Below are positions 44,616-53,854 of a stretch of DNA of 64,000 nt, piece after piece. Both the position numbers and the translations under genes were made by a program. This stretch comes from Citrobacter telavivensis (GTDB lineage: Bacteria; Pseudomonadota; Gammaproteobacteria; Enterobacterales; Enterobacteriaceae): assembly GCA_009363175.1 (NCBI GenBank), contig CP045205.1, positions 1,860,001-1,924,000 on the forward strand. The letters are read 5' to 3'. The notes beneath the pieces were generated by a model that saw only the letters and a program-made list of their open reading frames with translations, was not told the origin of the DNA and did no database searches. Every line of letters starts with the position of its first letter. The stretch's first letter is position 1.

Positions 44616-46249
44616 GCGTCCCCCTGCATCAGTTGACGGTACTTCATATGATCCTGATACATCTCATGGAACACCTGATATTTGCGGTCGTAATACTGCT
44701 TAATGCGGTTGGTCTGTGGGGTGACCGTTTTACCAATCCGACTCATCGCCGACATCGCTTCCGGGAAGGTCTCGAAAACGCCGGCGGCGATGGTGCCCAT
44801 CATCGCGCCGCCCAGCAGCATCGCTTCGCTCTCTTCCGGCAGCAACATGGCGCAACCGGTGGCATTGGCATGTTCCTGCACAAAGATAGGATTCTTGGTG
44901 CCGCCGCCGCTGGCCATGATGGTGTCAATGCTGTAACCGCTCTGGTTCATCGTCTCAATGATATGGCGCGTACCCAGCGCGATGGCCTGAATGGTCGCCA
45001 GATAGTGCAGCGCCATATCTTCCGGCGTGCGGGAAAGCTTCAGACCGCTGATCGCCCCGGTCAACGTTGGGTTGGCGCGCGGTGAACGGTTGCCGTGAAA
45101 GTAGGGCAGGATATGAATATCGCGGGTCAGGAAGGCGATATTTTCCGGCTCACCCGCCATTTTACGCAGCAGCGCGTTCAGCACTTCATAAATGGTGTGT
45201 CCCTGCGCTTTTGCCTGCGCCAGCAGCGTTTCGTAACAAGGATGCGACTGAATAATATGGTCGATCAGCGCGCCGGTAGCGGACTGTCCACCTTCATTGA
45301 GCCAGTATTCCGGCAGTACGGCGGAATAGTAGGGACCCCAGACGCCGCCGATAAAGCGTGGCTGTTTAGAGATGGCCATGTGACCGGTAGAGGTTCCGCC
45401 AATCAGCGCGACGCGGCGGTCAAAGTCAGCGACTTCGCCGGAGACGCCGCAGGCGCCGAGCGTGCCGAGCGTGCCGGCGTGGGCGTCGATGATCGACACG
45501 CTGACGGCGGTGCCAGGAATCAGCCCCATTTCACTGGCGGCGCGCTGGGTCAGCCCGTGGCCGAGCGGTTCGCCCATCGTTTTCACGTAGCGGCCAATTT
45601 TTTCCGCATCGTGTTCCAGCAGGTCTTCCAGCCCGATTTCGCGGAAGTAGCTGGCATCCCACTTATCTTCATGACCCATGTAGGTCCATTTGCACACCGT
45701 GGAGCAAAGGGAGCGCGTGTCGTCGCCGGTGGCGCGCCAGGTCAGAAAGTCGGGTAAATCAAAATAGTAGCCCGCGTTCGCCCAGGTGTTAGGCATATGC
45801 TGTTTCAGCCACAGCAGTTTCGGCGTCTGCATTTCCGGGGAGATAATCCCGCCCACGTAGTCCAGAACCCGGTGGTGCATCGCGTTGATGCGCTCGGCCT
45901 GGGTGATGGCGCGGTGATCCATCCACACGATAATGTTTTGTTCGCTGCGCCCGGAAGGGCTGATGGTCAGCGGTTTGCCCTCTTTATCCAGCACCACCAG
46001 CGAACAGGTGGCGTCAAATCCCAGCCCTTTCACCTGGATTGGGTTGATATCGGACTGATTAATGGCATCACGAACCGCGTTGCAGACGGCCTGCCAGATG
46101 TTATCGGACGACTGCTCAACGAAATCGGCCTGCGGGCGGTAAATCTCAATCGCGCGAGTGGCCTGACCGACCATTCTGCCGTTAAGATCAAATACGCCTG
46201 CGCGAGCGCTGCCGGTTCCTACATCCACACCAATAAAGTAACTCGCCAT
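44612..46249 (-). CDS. FGGY-family carbohydrate kinase (ribulokinase-like)
   Basis: A 545-residue sugar kinase. The N-terminal FGGY domain opens with YFIGVDVGTGSARAGVFD and has IVWMDHRA; the C-terminal ATP-binding domain has MASGGGTKNPIFVQEHANATG and GGTSTGHMA. Size and pattern are nearest to the D-ribulokinase-type FGGY proteins rather than AraB or XylB. It precedes the SIS isomerase with a 4-base overlap and follows two permease genes, giving uptake, phosphorylation and isomerisation in one unit. AGGAG precedes the ATG. Confidence 0.85.
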   Translation of the reverse strand: MASYFIGVDVGTGSARAGVFDLNGRMVGQATRAIEIYRPQADFVEQSSDNIWQAVCNAVRDAINQSDINPIQVKGLGFDATCSLVVLDKEGKPLTISPSGRSEQNIIVWMDHRAITQAERINAMHHRVLDYVGGIISPEMQTPKLLWLKQHMPNTWANAGYYFDLPDFLTWRATGDDTRSLCSTVCKWTYMGHEDKWDASYFREIGLEDLLEHDAEKIGRYVKTMGEPLGHGLTQRAASEMGLIPGTAVSVSIIDAHAGTLGTLGACGVSGEVADFDRRVALIGGTSTGHMAISKQPRFIGGVWGPYYSAVLPEYWLNEGGQSATGALIDHIIQSHPCYETLLAQAKAQGHTIYEVLNALLRKMAGEPENIAFLTRDIHILPYFHGNRSPRANPTLTGAISGLKLSRTPEDMALHYLATIQAIALGTRHIIETMNQSGYSIDTIMASGGGTKNPIFVQEHANATGCAMLLPEESEAMLLGGAMMGTIAAGVFETFPEAMSAMSRIGKTVTPQTNRIKQYYDRKYQVFHEMYQDHMKYRQLMQGDA

Positions 46250-46265
46250 AATTTTTCTCCTGAAA

Positions 46266-47219
46266 TCAGGCTCTACGATTCTGTAATGCGATAAAGAGGA
46301 TGAGGACCGCGCCCCAAAGCGCCATCGTCAGATAGCTACTGATCCCCAGCAAGTTAAAGCCGCTTTCCAGCATTTGCAGCACAATCAGCGCCAGCACCAG
46401 ACCGATGATACGGCCAAATCCGCCGTCCGGATTAATGCCGCCCAGCACCGACGCGAGAATAGTGACCAGCAGATAAGACTCTCCGTATCCGGCCTTCGCC
46501 GAGTTGAATTTCGCCATCATTAAGATTGCGGCCACCCAGCCGAGCAGGGCGGAAATGACGTAGACGGAAATCTGCACCCGAACGGTGTTCACGCCGCTGT
46601 AGCGGGTCGCCTGTTCGTTGGAACCCATCAGATAGAGACTGCGCCCAAGCGTGGTGTGTTCCAGTAGAACCCACAGCAGCACGGCGACCAGTAAGAAGAG
46701 CAGCAGGGCGACGGGAATACCCGCAAGGGTGGCATTACCGAGATACTGGATCGCCGCCGGGAAGCCGGAAATCACCGTGCCGTTGGAGAGCAAGATGTTC
46801 AGCCCGGAGATAAGCGTCATGGTGCCGAGCGTGGCAAGGATCGGCGACACGCCAACCCAGGCGATCAGCGCACCGTTCAGCGTACCTATCGCGACGGCGA
46901 CCGCGGCACCGGCCAGCAGCGCCAGCGCGAGAAACAGCGGATTGTCCGGATGGCTGACGATGACGGCGGCCATGACCAGCGAGCAGGCGTTGGCGCCCGC
47001 GATAATTGACAGGTTAATGCCGCCCGTCAGCATGGTCATGCCCATTCCCAGCGCCAGCATGCCGAGGATCGGCAACTGCGAACCGATGGACTGGAAGTTT
47101 GCGACGCTGAAAAAGCGGGTGCCCAACAGCGCCGAGAAGACGACGGCGACGACGATAATAATCACGCACTGCAGGCGGATGATGGCATCACCGGGTAATA
47201 CTTTTGCGAACGCTTTCAT
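46266..47219 (-). CDS. ABC sugar permease (RbsC/LsrC-like), second subunit
   Basis: A 317-residue membrane protein of the CUT2 permease family with about eight to ten membrane segments, the GGINLSIIAGANACSLV motif (about 75) and the C-terminal AILGGINPDGGFG-like loop seen as VLGGINPDGGFGRIIG. I chose ATG 47219, one base after the stop of the partner permease. It probably forms a heterodimer with that partner. Confidence 0.85.
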   Translation of the reverse strand: MKAFAKVLPGDAIIRLQCVIIIVVAVVFSALLGTRFFSVANFQSIGSQLPILGMLALGMGMTMLTGGINLSIIAGANACSLVMAAVIVSHPDNPLFLALALLAGAAVAVAIGTLNGALIAWVGVSPILATLGTMTLISGLNILLSNGTVISGFPAAIQYLGNATLAGIPVALLLFLLVAVLLWVLLEHTTLGRSLYLMGSNEQATRYSGVNTVRVQISVYVISALLGWVAAILMMAKFNSAKAGYGESYLLVTILASVLGGINPDGGFGRIIGLVLALIVLQMLESGFNLLGISSYLTMALWGAVLILFIALQNRRA

Positions 47220-47220
47220 C

Positions 47221-48210
47221 TCAAAGCTCCCTTGCCAGTTTGCGTTTTTCATTCCACGCCGTGGCGCTGATGCTGACCAGGATAATGACGCCGCTGAAAA
47301 CGGTGTGCCAGTACGAGGAGACGCTGAGCAGCGTCAGACCGTTTTGCAAAAAGGCCAGCAGAATCACCCCCAACAGCGTACCGGTCAATGTACCGCGCCC
47401 GCCGCTCATGCTGGTGCCGCCCAGCACGACCGCCGCCAGTACCGTCAGCTCAAAACCGAGCAGCGAGTTTGGCGCCACGGACTGTGTGATCTGCGCCTGC
47501 ACGACAGCGGCTACACCTGCGAGAACGCCCATAAAACCATAGACATAGAAATGCAGCTTCAACAGGTTCAGCCCGAGGCGGGATGCGGCGTCGCGGTTGC
47601 CGCCCATCGCGTAAATCTGACGCCCGAGACGGGTGTAATTCATCAGGATGGCGGTGAAAACGATCGCGGCTGCCAGGCACAGTAGCGGGAGCGTGAGGCC
47701 ATAGTCATAGCCATCTGCCGCCGTGAAGGAAAACCAGTTGATGCCGTTCATAAACCAGTCCGGGAAGCCGTACAGCCAGGTGCCTTTAGTGGCGTACACC
47801 AGCAGACCGTAATAGACGTTCAGCGTCGCGATGGTGATGATGATTGCAGGCACGCGCAGCCAGTAGACCAGAAAGCCGTTAATCAGCCCGAGCAGGAGTC
47901 CGACGACGACCGCGATGGCCAGCGCCAGCAGAAAGTTACCGCCATGCGCGATCACCCAGCTTGCCATCGCGTATTGCGCTATTGCCGTCATCGCCGGGAA
48001 CGAAATATCGATCCCCCCGGAGATCAGCACGACGAACAGCCCGCAGGCGAGAATACCGAGAATGGCATAGCTGGTGGCGACGTCTGTCAGATTGCCGAGT
48101 GACAGAAACTCGTCGGTGCTGACGCTCAGTCCAACGGCAAGCGCAATCACCAGCAGCCCCAGCCAGAATTCATGGTGCCCGACTAAACGGGAGAGACGAA
48201 AGTTATTCAT
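47221..48210 (-). CDS. ABC sugar permease (RbsC/LsrD-like), first subunit
   Basis: A 329-residue CUT2 permease. The conserved SGGIDISFPAMTAIAQY (about 64-80) and VVLGGTSMSGGRGTLTG (about 265) match the family, and there are about ten membrane segments. I chose ATG 48210 (MNNFRLSRLVGHHEF), which overlaps the ATPase end by 8 bases, over an ATG 42 codons upstream inside the ATPase gene. Together with the next gene it makes the membrane pore. Confidence 0.85.
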   Translation of the reverse strand: MNNFRLSRLVGHHEFWLGLLVIALAVGLSVSTDEFLSLGNLTDVATSYAILGILACGLFVVLISGGIDISFPAMTAIAQYAMASWVIAHGGNFLLALAIAVVVGLLLGLINGFLVYWLRVPAIIITIATLNVYYGLLVYATKGTWLYGFPDWFMNGINWFSFTAADGYDYGLTLPLLCLAAAIVFTAILMNYTRLGRQIYAMGGNRDAASRLGLNLLKLHFYVYGFMGVLAGVAAVVQAQITQSVAPNSLLGFELTVLAAVVLGGTSMSGGRGTLTGTLLGVILLAFLQNGLTLLSVSSYWHTVFSGVIILVSISATAWNEKRKLAREL

Positions 48211-49711
48211 GGATGACCTCGACCACCTCTGCAATGTCCTCTTCACGACAACGATGCGGATTAAACTCGGCGACCAACTTCCCGCGCCGCATAACCAACA
48301 CGCGATGGCTGTTGTAATAGGCTTCCGGGATTTCATCGCAAATCATCAGCACTGCCATTCCTTGCTCCGCCAGGTTGCGGGCAATCTGATAAATCCCTTC
48401 TTTGTTGGCGATATCGACGCCCACCGTCGGGGAGTCCAGGATCAGGATACGCGGCTGGGTCGCCACCCATTTGGCGATGGCGATGCGCTGGGCGTTGCCG
48501 CCGGAGAGCGTTTTGACCGGCAACTGCGGATCGGCCACCTTGATATTCAGTTCACGGATCAGATCGGCGACCAGCGTTTTTGCTTTACCGTGATCGAGCA
48601 GGCCGCTGCGGGTATGCAGTTTGTCGAAGACCGTGACAATGGTGTTGTCGTAGATCGACTGTTCCATGATGAGCCCCTGGGTCAGGCGATCTTCCGAGAC
48701 ATAGCCGAGCCCATGTTTGATGGCGTCATGGTTGTTACGAAGCTGAACCGGTTTGCCGTTAATGCGGATTTCCCCGCTTTCCGGGTGCGTCATGCCAAAC
48801 AGGCTCAGACAAAGCTCGGTGCGGCCCGCGCCGAGCAGACCGACGATCGACACGATCTCACCGCTGCGCAGTGACAGGTTGATATCCTGATATTTTCCTT
48901 TGCGGCTCAGGTTGCGCAGTTCCAGCATCGGCTCCTGCTCAACCGGTGGTTTTTCCGGCAGCGGACTGTAGTGGAAGCGTTGACCGGTCATCAGGAAGGC
49001 CAGCTCATGGCTGTCGAGTTCGCTGGCGGGATACGTCCCTACCAGTTTGCCGTCGCGCATGACGCTGATGCGGTCCGCCACTTCCATCACCTCATCGAGA
49101 CGGTGGCTGACGAATACCACGCAAATCCCGTCGGCTTTCAATTCGTTGACCACGCGCAGCAGGCCGTTGACCTCCTGGCGCGTCAGGGACGCGGTGGGTT
49201 CGTCCATGATGACCAGGCGCGCGTCGGCAGCAATGGCGCGGCAAATCGCCACCAACTGGCGATCGGCAATGGAGAGTTTTTCCACTTTTTTATCGGGATC
49301 GATGCTGACGCCAATTCGCTTCATCGCCGCCAGCGCCTGTTGCTTCATCGAACCGCGCCGTACCCAGATATCACCGCCGGGCAGATAGCGGTTGACGGCA
49401 ATATTCTCTGCCACGCTGAAGTTCGGGAAGAGGGATAAATCCTGGTAGATAACCTGGATGCCGTAATGCGAAGAGAGCTGTGGCGACAGATGGTGGAACA
49501 GTTTGCCGTCCAGCAGGATCTGCGCCCCTTTTCCCGGCTGGTAGACTCCGGAGATCACTTTAATAATGGTGCTTTTGCCGCAACCGTTCTGCCCTGCCAG
49601 ACAGTGAACTTCGCCTTTTTTCAGCGTCAGATTCACATTATCCAGCGCCAGCACGCCCGGGAATTGCTTGCTGATATTCTCAAGAGTGATAAATGCGGTG
49701 GTGTCTGTCAT
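48203..49711 (-). CDS. ABC sugar ATPase (RbsA/XylG type, two domains)
   Basis: A 502-residue double ATPase. The first half has Walker A GQNGCGKST and Walker B VIMDEPTASL; its signature is the usual variant LSIADRQLVA. The second half has a degenerate Walker A (GLLGAGRTEL) but a full signature LSGGNAQRIAIAKW and Walker B ILDSPTVGVD, the normal asymmetry of CUT2 transporters. ATG 49711 has AGGGG upstream; TTG two codons earlier is less likely. Confidence 0.92.
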   Translation of the reverse strand: MTDTTAFITLENISKQFPGVLALDNVNLTLKKGEVHCLAGQNGCGKSTIIKVISGVYQPGKGAQILLDGKLFHHLSPQLSSHYGIQVIYQDLSLFPNFSVAENIAVNRYLPGGDIWVRRGSMKQQALAAMKRIGVSIDPDKKVEKLSIADRQLVAICRAIAADARLVIMDEPTASLTRQEVNGLLRVVNELKADGICVVFVSHRLDEVMEVADRISVMRDGKLVGTYPASELDSHELAFLMTGQRFHYSPLPEKPPVEQEPMLELRNLSRKGKYQDINLSLRSGEIVSIVGLLGAGRTELCLSLFGMTHPESGEIRINGKPVQLRNNHDAIKHGLGYVSEDRLTQGLIMEQSIYDNTIVTVFDKLHTRSGLLDHGKAKTLVADLIRELNIKVADPQLPVKTLSGGNAQRIAIAKWVATQPRILILDSPTVGVDIANKEGIYQIARNLAEQGMAVLMICDEIPEAYYNSHRVLVMRRGKLVAEFNPHRCREEDIAEVVEVIHE

Positions 49712-49728
49712 GGACAATACCCCTGCGA

Positions 49729-49744
49729 GCGCCCTGACGGGCGC
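49729..49744 (-). other. Intercistronic hairpin after the binding-protein gene
   Basis: GCGCCC and GGGCGC (49729-49734, 49739-49744) form a 6-bp stem with a TGAC loop between the binding protein and ATPase genes. Such hairpins protect the upstream mRNA and keep the binding protein in excess over the membrane parts. Confidence 0.6.
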
Positions 49745-49814
49745 AGAGTGTTAAGCCTGTTGATAGCGCCGACCAGACGGCCGGCGTTGGGTTTCCCTGG
49801 TGGTGGCTGGAGCC

Positions 49815-50798
49815 TTAGAAACCGAGTGATTGTGCGTTGTCTTTGGTGACTTCGAGGATCTTGTTAAAGCGGATCACTTTCTTCTCCATGTCGACATCGG
49901 CTTTCCCTAATCCGTCAATGGTCAGATCTGGCGTCACCTCTTTGCCTTGCAGCAACTGATCCGCCACGGTCACCAGCGCGTAGCCGGCATCTTTCGGATC
50001 CCACAGCATCGCTTTTTTGATGTCGCCACGCATCAGATAAGGCGCAGCCTGTGCTGGCATGGCAATCCCCACCACGGCAATTTTATCTTTCGCGCGTTTT
50101 TTCTGTACTGCCTGACCCGCACCAATCGGACCCAGCGAACCGAAGCCAATGATGCCCTTCATCTGCGGATAGGTTTTCATCAGATCCAGCGTGGTGGAGT
50201 AGGATTTGTCGATGCTCTCAGCCACCGGTAGACGGGTGGTCACTTCAAACATCTCCGGGTATTTCTCTTTCTGGTACTTGATGGCGTAATCGGCCCAGGC
50301 GTTGTGTAACGGCACGGTCAGCGAGCCGACGTAAATCGCATAGCCGCCTTTGCCGCCCATATCCTTCGCCAGCTCGTCGACGTTGGCCTGCGCGTACTTC
50401 TCGCTGTCGATCGTTTCGATATCCCACTGGCCGATTTGCTGATCCGGCGATTCATGGGTCAGAACGACAATGCCCTTATCGCGCGCTTTTTTCAGCACGG
50501 GCTCAAGCACCTTCGCGTCATTAGGTACCACAATGATCGCGTTAACGTTCTTGGCAATGAGATCTTCAATGACCTTCACCTGCTGAGCCGGATCCGGCGT
50601 GGAAGGGCCGGTCTGATAAGCATTCACATCCAGTTTTTTCGCTGCTTCATTCACGCCGGTTTCCATGCGGTTGAACCACGGAATGCCGGTGACTTTAGCA
50701 ACCACAGCGATTTCGTATTTTTCTGCCGCAAAGGACGGGCCGGACAACATGCATGCAGAAACCAGGGCTGCACTGAGTAATGCGAGTTTGAATTTCAT
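49815..50798 (-). CDS. Periplasmic sugar-binding protein (RbsB/LsrB-like)
   Basis: A 327-residue exported binding protein. The signal peptide ends near ...SGPSFA-AEKYEI (residues 1-24). The mature part has the type-1 periplasmic fold pattern: AVVAKVTGIPWFNRMETG at the start, a ligand region IIVVPNDAKVLEPVLKKA and the AI-2/rhamnose-type stretch AMPAQAAPYLMRGDIKKAMLWDP, close in layout to LsrB and RhaS. It is the first gene of the leftward operon and should fix the substrate of the system. AAAGGT precedes the ATG. Confidence 0.9.
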   Translation of the reverse strand: MKFKLALLSAALVSACMLSGPSFAAEKYEIAVVAKVTGIPWFNRMETGVNEAAKKLDVNAYQTGPSTPDPAQQVKVIEDLIAKNVNAIIVVPNDAKVLEPVLKKARDKGIVVLTHESPDQQIGQWDIETIDSEKYAQANVDELAKDMGGKGGYAIYVGSLTVPLHNAWADYAIKYQKEKYPEMFEVTTRLPVAESIDKSYSTTLDLMKTYPQMKGIIGFGSLGPIGAGQAVQKKRAKDKIAVVGIAMPAQAAPYLMRGDIKKAMLWDPKDAGYALVTVADQLLQGKEVTPDLTIDGLGKADVDMEKKVIRFNKILEVTKDNAQSLGF

Positions 50799-51225
50799 AG
50801 TTGTACCTTTTGTAGGGACCGGGGCATGTCACGAACAGGAGGTTATCAACGAAGGGAAGAGGTAATGAATCTCAAGTTTATAAAATGTGACAAATGCCCA
50901 TTAATGTTAATTTATGGATATTATTTAGTTAAATATTGGTTAATTTTAATGGTTTTTGTGCAGTGCGGGTTAATTGGTATGTTAAAAAATGTCGTAATTT
51001 GCTTATTTTATTTTACAATTTGTTATCAATTCAGGCGTGACGCACAGAAAATTACCGGAATGGGAACGTTGTACTTAACGACAAAATCTCAAATCTGAGA
51101 ACTGAATCGAGCCCATAAATCCGCGCTCAACATTCATCATTTCAATGTTATCCTCACGGGCAATCCTGTCACGGCGATCGTGACTCTCGTGGCCATCCTG
51201 TTTTTATGGGGAGTCAAAGTCATTC
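50799..51225. other. AT-rich divergent control region
   Basis: A 427-base region between the leftward ABC operon and the rightward zevA-like gene. It is markedly AT-rich from 50865 to 51050. It must hold both promoters, but I can name no operator with confidence. A half-site-like AATGTTATCCT at 51148 recalls Zur boxes but lacks a second half. A short open frame from ATG 50865 is discussed in the findings. Confidence 0.5.
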
Positions 51226-51855
51226 ATGATACGCGGCGTTTTGTTGGTGTTACTCGCTTTTTTGACGTTTACGGTGAGCGCACATCCTCACAGTTTTATC
51301 CGTCTGAAAACGGAAGTGGTTAGCGATAACGGGTCTATTGTGGCGCTAAAAATGCGCTGGACGATGGATGAGCTGACCTCTGCCGACCTGCTCTATGATG
51401 CGGGCGATGCAAAACCGGGTTCCGACATCTGGAAAAAACTGGCGGCGGAAGTGATGGCGAATGTCCTGGGACAGCACTATTTTACCGAAATGTGGCACAA
51501 CGGACAGCGCGTCAAATTTAAAAACCGCCCCACGGAATACGGTATGGTGCGCGATGAGCATCAGGCGGTGCTCACCTTCGTGCTGCCGCTTGCCGAACCG
51601 CAGCCGTTGAGCGGGCAACGTTATACCTTCTCGACCTTTGATCCCTCTTATTATGTCGATATGAGCTACGAAGAAGACCGCGATGCGACGCTATCGCCGA
51701 CGATGCGTGAGCGCTGCAAAATCGCGCTACATACCCCCGAGCCGAACGAGGCGTCGCTCAGTTTTGCCCAGTCTCTGGATAAGGACGATGCGCCGCCAGA
51801 GGATATGGAACTGGGTAAACAATTCGCGCAGACGGTGACAGTCACATGCCAGTAA
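51226..51855 (+). CDS. DUF1007 periplasmic metal-uptake accessory protein (ZevA-like)
   Basis: A 209-residue exported DUF1007 protein. The signal peptide (residues 1-19, ending TVSA) is followed by the motif HPHSFIRLKTEVV, whose mature start HPH is a likely metal ligand and is typical of the family. The GxRYTFSTFDPSYYVDMSY segment is also conserved. It overlaps the permease gene by about 10 bases. In Haemophilus the ZevA/ZevB pair takes up zinc; nickel or cobalt is possible here. Confidence 0.82.
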   Translation: MIRGVLLVLLAFLTFTVSAHPHSFIRLKTEVVSDNGSIVALKMRWTMDELTSADLLYDAGDAKPGSDIWKKLAAEVMANVLGQHYFTEMWHNGQRVKFKNRPTEYGMVRDEHQAVLTFVLPLAEPQPLSGQRYTFSTFDPSYYVDMSYEEDRDATLSPTMRERCKIALHTPEPNEASLSFAQSLDKDDAPPEDMELGKQFAQTVTVTCQ

Positions 51856-52826
51856 TGTCGCTAAACCGCATTCGCGCACAACGCTGGATATCGCTGTGGC
51901 CGCTGGCGCTTTTTTTGCTGATGGCGGCGATCGGTGGCGTCTGGCTGTGGCAAACCTGGCCGCAGGTGATGGTCAAAAGTATCGTCTGGCAGCGGGAGGT
52001 GAATCAGCAGATGAGTGTGCTGCTGAAGGCCGTTGCCGCCAGCTCAGCCCAGGCGGGCGGTTCGTTGCTGCTGTTTAGCTTTTTATATGGCGTACTGCAC
52101 GCGCTGGGGCCGGGGCACGGAAAGGTAGTGATTACCACCTGGCTGGCGACCCATCCTTCAAAACTGAAGTCGAGCATTGGCCTGACGCTGACCTCCTCGT
52201 TATTGCAGGGGCTGGTGGCGATCGGGCTGGTTGTGGTGGTGCTCAGCATCCTGCAACTGCCGGCGAGACAGCTCCATCTGAGCGGTTTCTGGCTGGAGAA
52301 GGGGAGCTATGCGCTGGTGGGGGTTCTGGGCCTGTTGCTCTGCTGGCGGGCGCTGAAGAAACTACATGCGCTGCTGCGCAAACCCAGGTTTACCGCCTTT
52401 ACGCCACACCATGTGCACCATGAAAACTGTGGGTGCGGGCATCAGCACTTGCCGCATCCGGAACAACTGCACCATGGCGATGACTGGCGCGCACGGTTGA
52501 TGATTATCCTGTCGATGGGGATGCGTCCCTGTTCCGGGGCTATCATGGTGCTGCTGTTTAGCAAAGTCATCGGCGTATTTTACTGGGGAATAGCGTCGGC
52601 GCTGGCGATGGCGGCGGGCACGTCGTTGACCATTACCTCTCTGGCGCTGCTGGTGCACAGTTTTCGCACGCTGGCGGTCAGGCTGAGCGGTAACCGCGCG
52701 CCGGTATTGTGGCGACAGGTTGGCTGGTCGACGCTGGCGTTAGCCGGTGGCGTGATACTGGTGGTGGCAGCAGGCGTGATGTGGATGAGTGCGGTGCCAA
52801 TGGGAAGGGGATTACGACCGTTTTAA
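51846..52826 (+). CDS. NiCoT-type transition-metal transporter (ZevB/RcnA-like)
   Basis: A 326-residue membrane protein with about seven segments. The family motif HALGPGHGKVV is at about residue 86, and the second motif GMRPCSGAIMVLL is near 222. A histidine-rich loop between them (HHVHHENCGCGHQHLPHPEQ) looks like a metal trap. Together with the DUF1007 gene this is the ZevAB arrangement. The direction of transport (import, rather than RcnA export) is inferred from the partner. ATG 51846 and 51855 are both possible. Confidence 0.83.
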   Translation: MPVMSLNRIRAQRWISLWPLALFLLMAAIGGVWLWQTWPQVMVKSIVWQREVNQQMSVLLKAVAASSAQAGGSLLLFSFLYGVLHALGPGHGKVVITTWLATHPSKLKSSIGLTLTSSLLQGLVAIGLVVVVLSILQLPARQLHLSGFWLEKGSYALVGVLGLLLCWRALKKLHALLRKPRFTAFTPHHVHHENCGCGHQHLPHPEQLHHGDDWRARLMIILSMGMRPCSGAIMVLLFSKVIGVFYWGIASALAMAAGTSLTITSLALLVHSFRTLAVRLSGNRAPVLWRQVGWSTLALAGGVILVVAAGVMWMSAVPMGRGLRPF

Positions 52827-52845
52827 ACGTGCCCTGAGGGAGAAT

Positions 52846-52924
52846 GCCTGATGGCGCTTCGCTTATCCGGCCTACAGAGTAAAATGATCTGTAGGCCGGA
52901 TAAGGCGTTAGCCGCCATCCGGCA
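52846..52924. repeat. BIME (REP pair)
   Basis: Inverted REP units GCCTGATGGCGCTTCGCTTA (from 52846) and GTAGGCCGGATAAGGCGTTA (from 52891), between the convergent zevB-like gene and suhB. Confidence 0.88.
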
Positions 52925-52932
52925 GCAAACGA

Positions 52933-53736
52933 TTAACGCTTCAGCGCGTCGCTCAGTTCATCACGCATGCTCGCCAGCATTGCTTTTACCACGCGCGGGT
53001 TACCTGCCACGATGTTGCCGGTCATCATGTAGTTATGACCGCCGGTAAAGTCGCAAACCAGTGCGCCTGCTTCGCGGGCGATCAGTTCACCTGCGGCGAA
53101 ATCCCACGGCTTGAGGCCGATTTCGAAATAACCGTCAACGCGCGCGGCGGCAACATACGCCAGATCCAGTGCGGCAGAACCAGTGCGGCGGAAGTCAGCG
53201 CACTCGGTAAACATTTTGCCGAGGATATTCATGTAAGAGGTGGCGTGCTGTTTGGCTTTGAACGGGAAGCCGGTAGCGATAATGGTGCCGTCCAGATCGC
53301 GCGCATTGCTGCCGCGCAGACGATAGCCATTCAGCTGAGCGCCCTGGCCGCGGGTGGCGGTGAACAGTTCATTACGCATGGGATCGTAAACCACAGCGAC
53401 TTCAGTACGGCCTTTAATGCGTACCGCAATAGAAACGGCGAAGTGTGGCAGACGTTTTATGAAGTTGGTGGTGCCATCCAGTGGATCGATAACCCATTGA
53501 ACATCCTGATCGGTACCTTCATGTTCACCGCTTTCTTCGGTGATGATGGTGTGCTGTGGGTAAGATTTGCGGATCGTTTCGATAATAATCGCTTCGGCGG
53601 CTTTATCGACGTTGGTCACAAAATCATTGCTGCCTTTCTGGCTGGTTTCTACTGAGTCAGGCGTTTCGTAGTGTTTGGCAATTACATTACCCGCCTTGCG
53701 CGCTGCGCGCACGGCGATGGTCAGCATCGGATGCAT
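52933..53736 (-). CDS. suhB: Inositol monophosphatase / NusA-binding SuhB
   Basis: A 267-residue protein of the E. coli length. The metal and substrate motifs TEESGE (about 66) and WVIDPLDGTTNF (81-92) and the late AGELIAREAGALVCDFTGG are present. SuhB has inositol monophosphatase activity, but its main role is as part of the rRNA antitermination complex with NusA. It is divergent from trmJ. Confidence 0.97.
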   Translation of the reverse strand: MHPMLTIAVRAARKAGNVIAKHYETPDSVETSQKGSNDFVTNVDKAAEAIIIETIRKSYPQHTIITEESGEHEGTDQDVQWVIDPLDGTTNFIKRLPHFAVSIAVRIKGRTEVAVVYDPMRNELFTATRGQGAQLNGYRLRGSNARDLDGTIIATGFPFKAKQHATSYMNILGKMFTECADFRRTGSAALDLAYVAAARVDGYFEIGLKPWDFAAGELIAREAGALVCDFTGGHNYMMTGNIVAGNPRVVKAMLASMRDELSDALKR

Positions 53737-53854
53737 CGGTCTCTCTCACTGGATGTTAAAGAACGGGAAAACGGCGCAGAGTATAGCAGCGAGATCGGAA
53801 TATGTCTTCGATTTATGATAATATGGGCGAATAATCTTTAGCTGAAGAAAGACA

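Noticed and set aside
44603..46294. Plus-strand frames antisense to the FGGY kinase
   Set aside because: They mirror a kinase with clear FGGY motifs and have no coding signature of their own.
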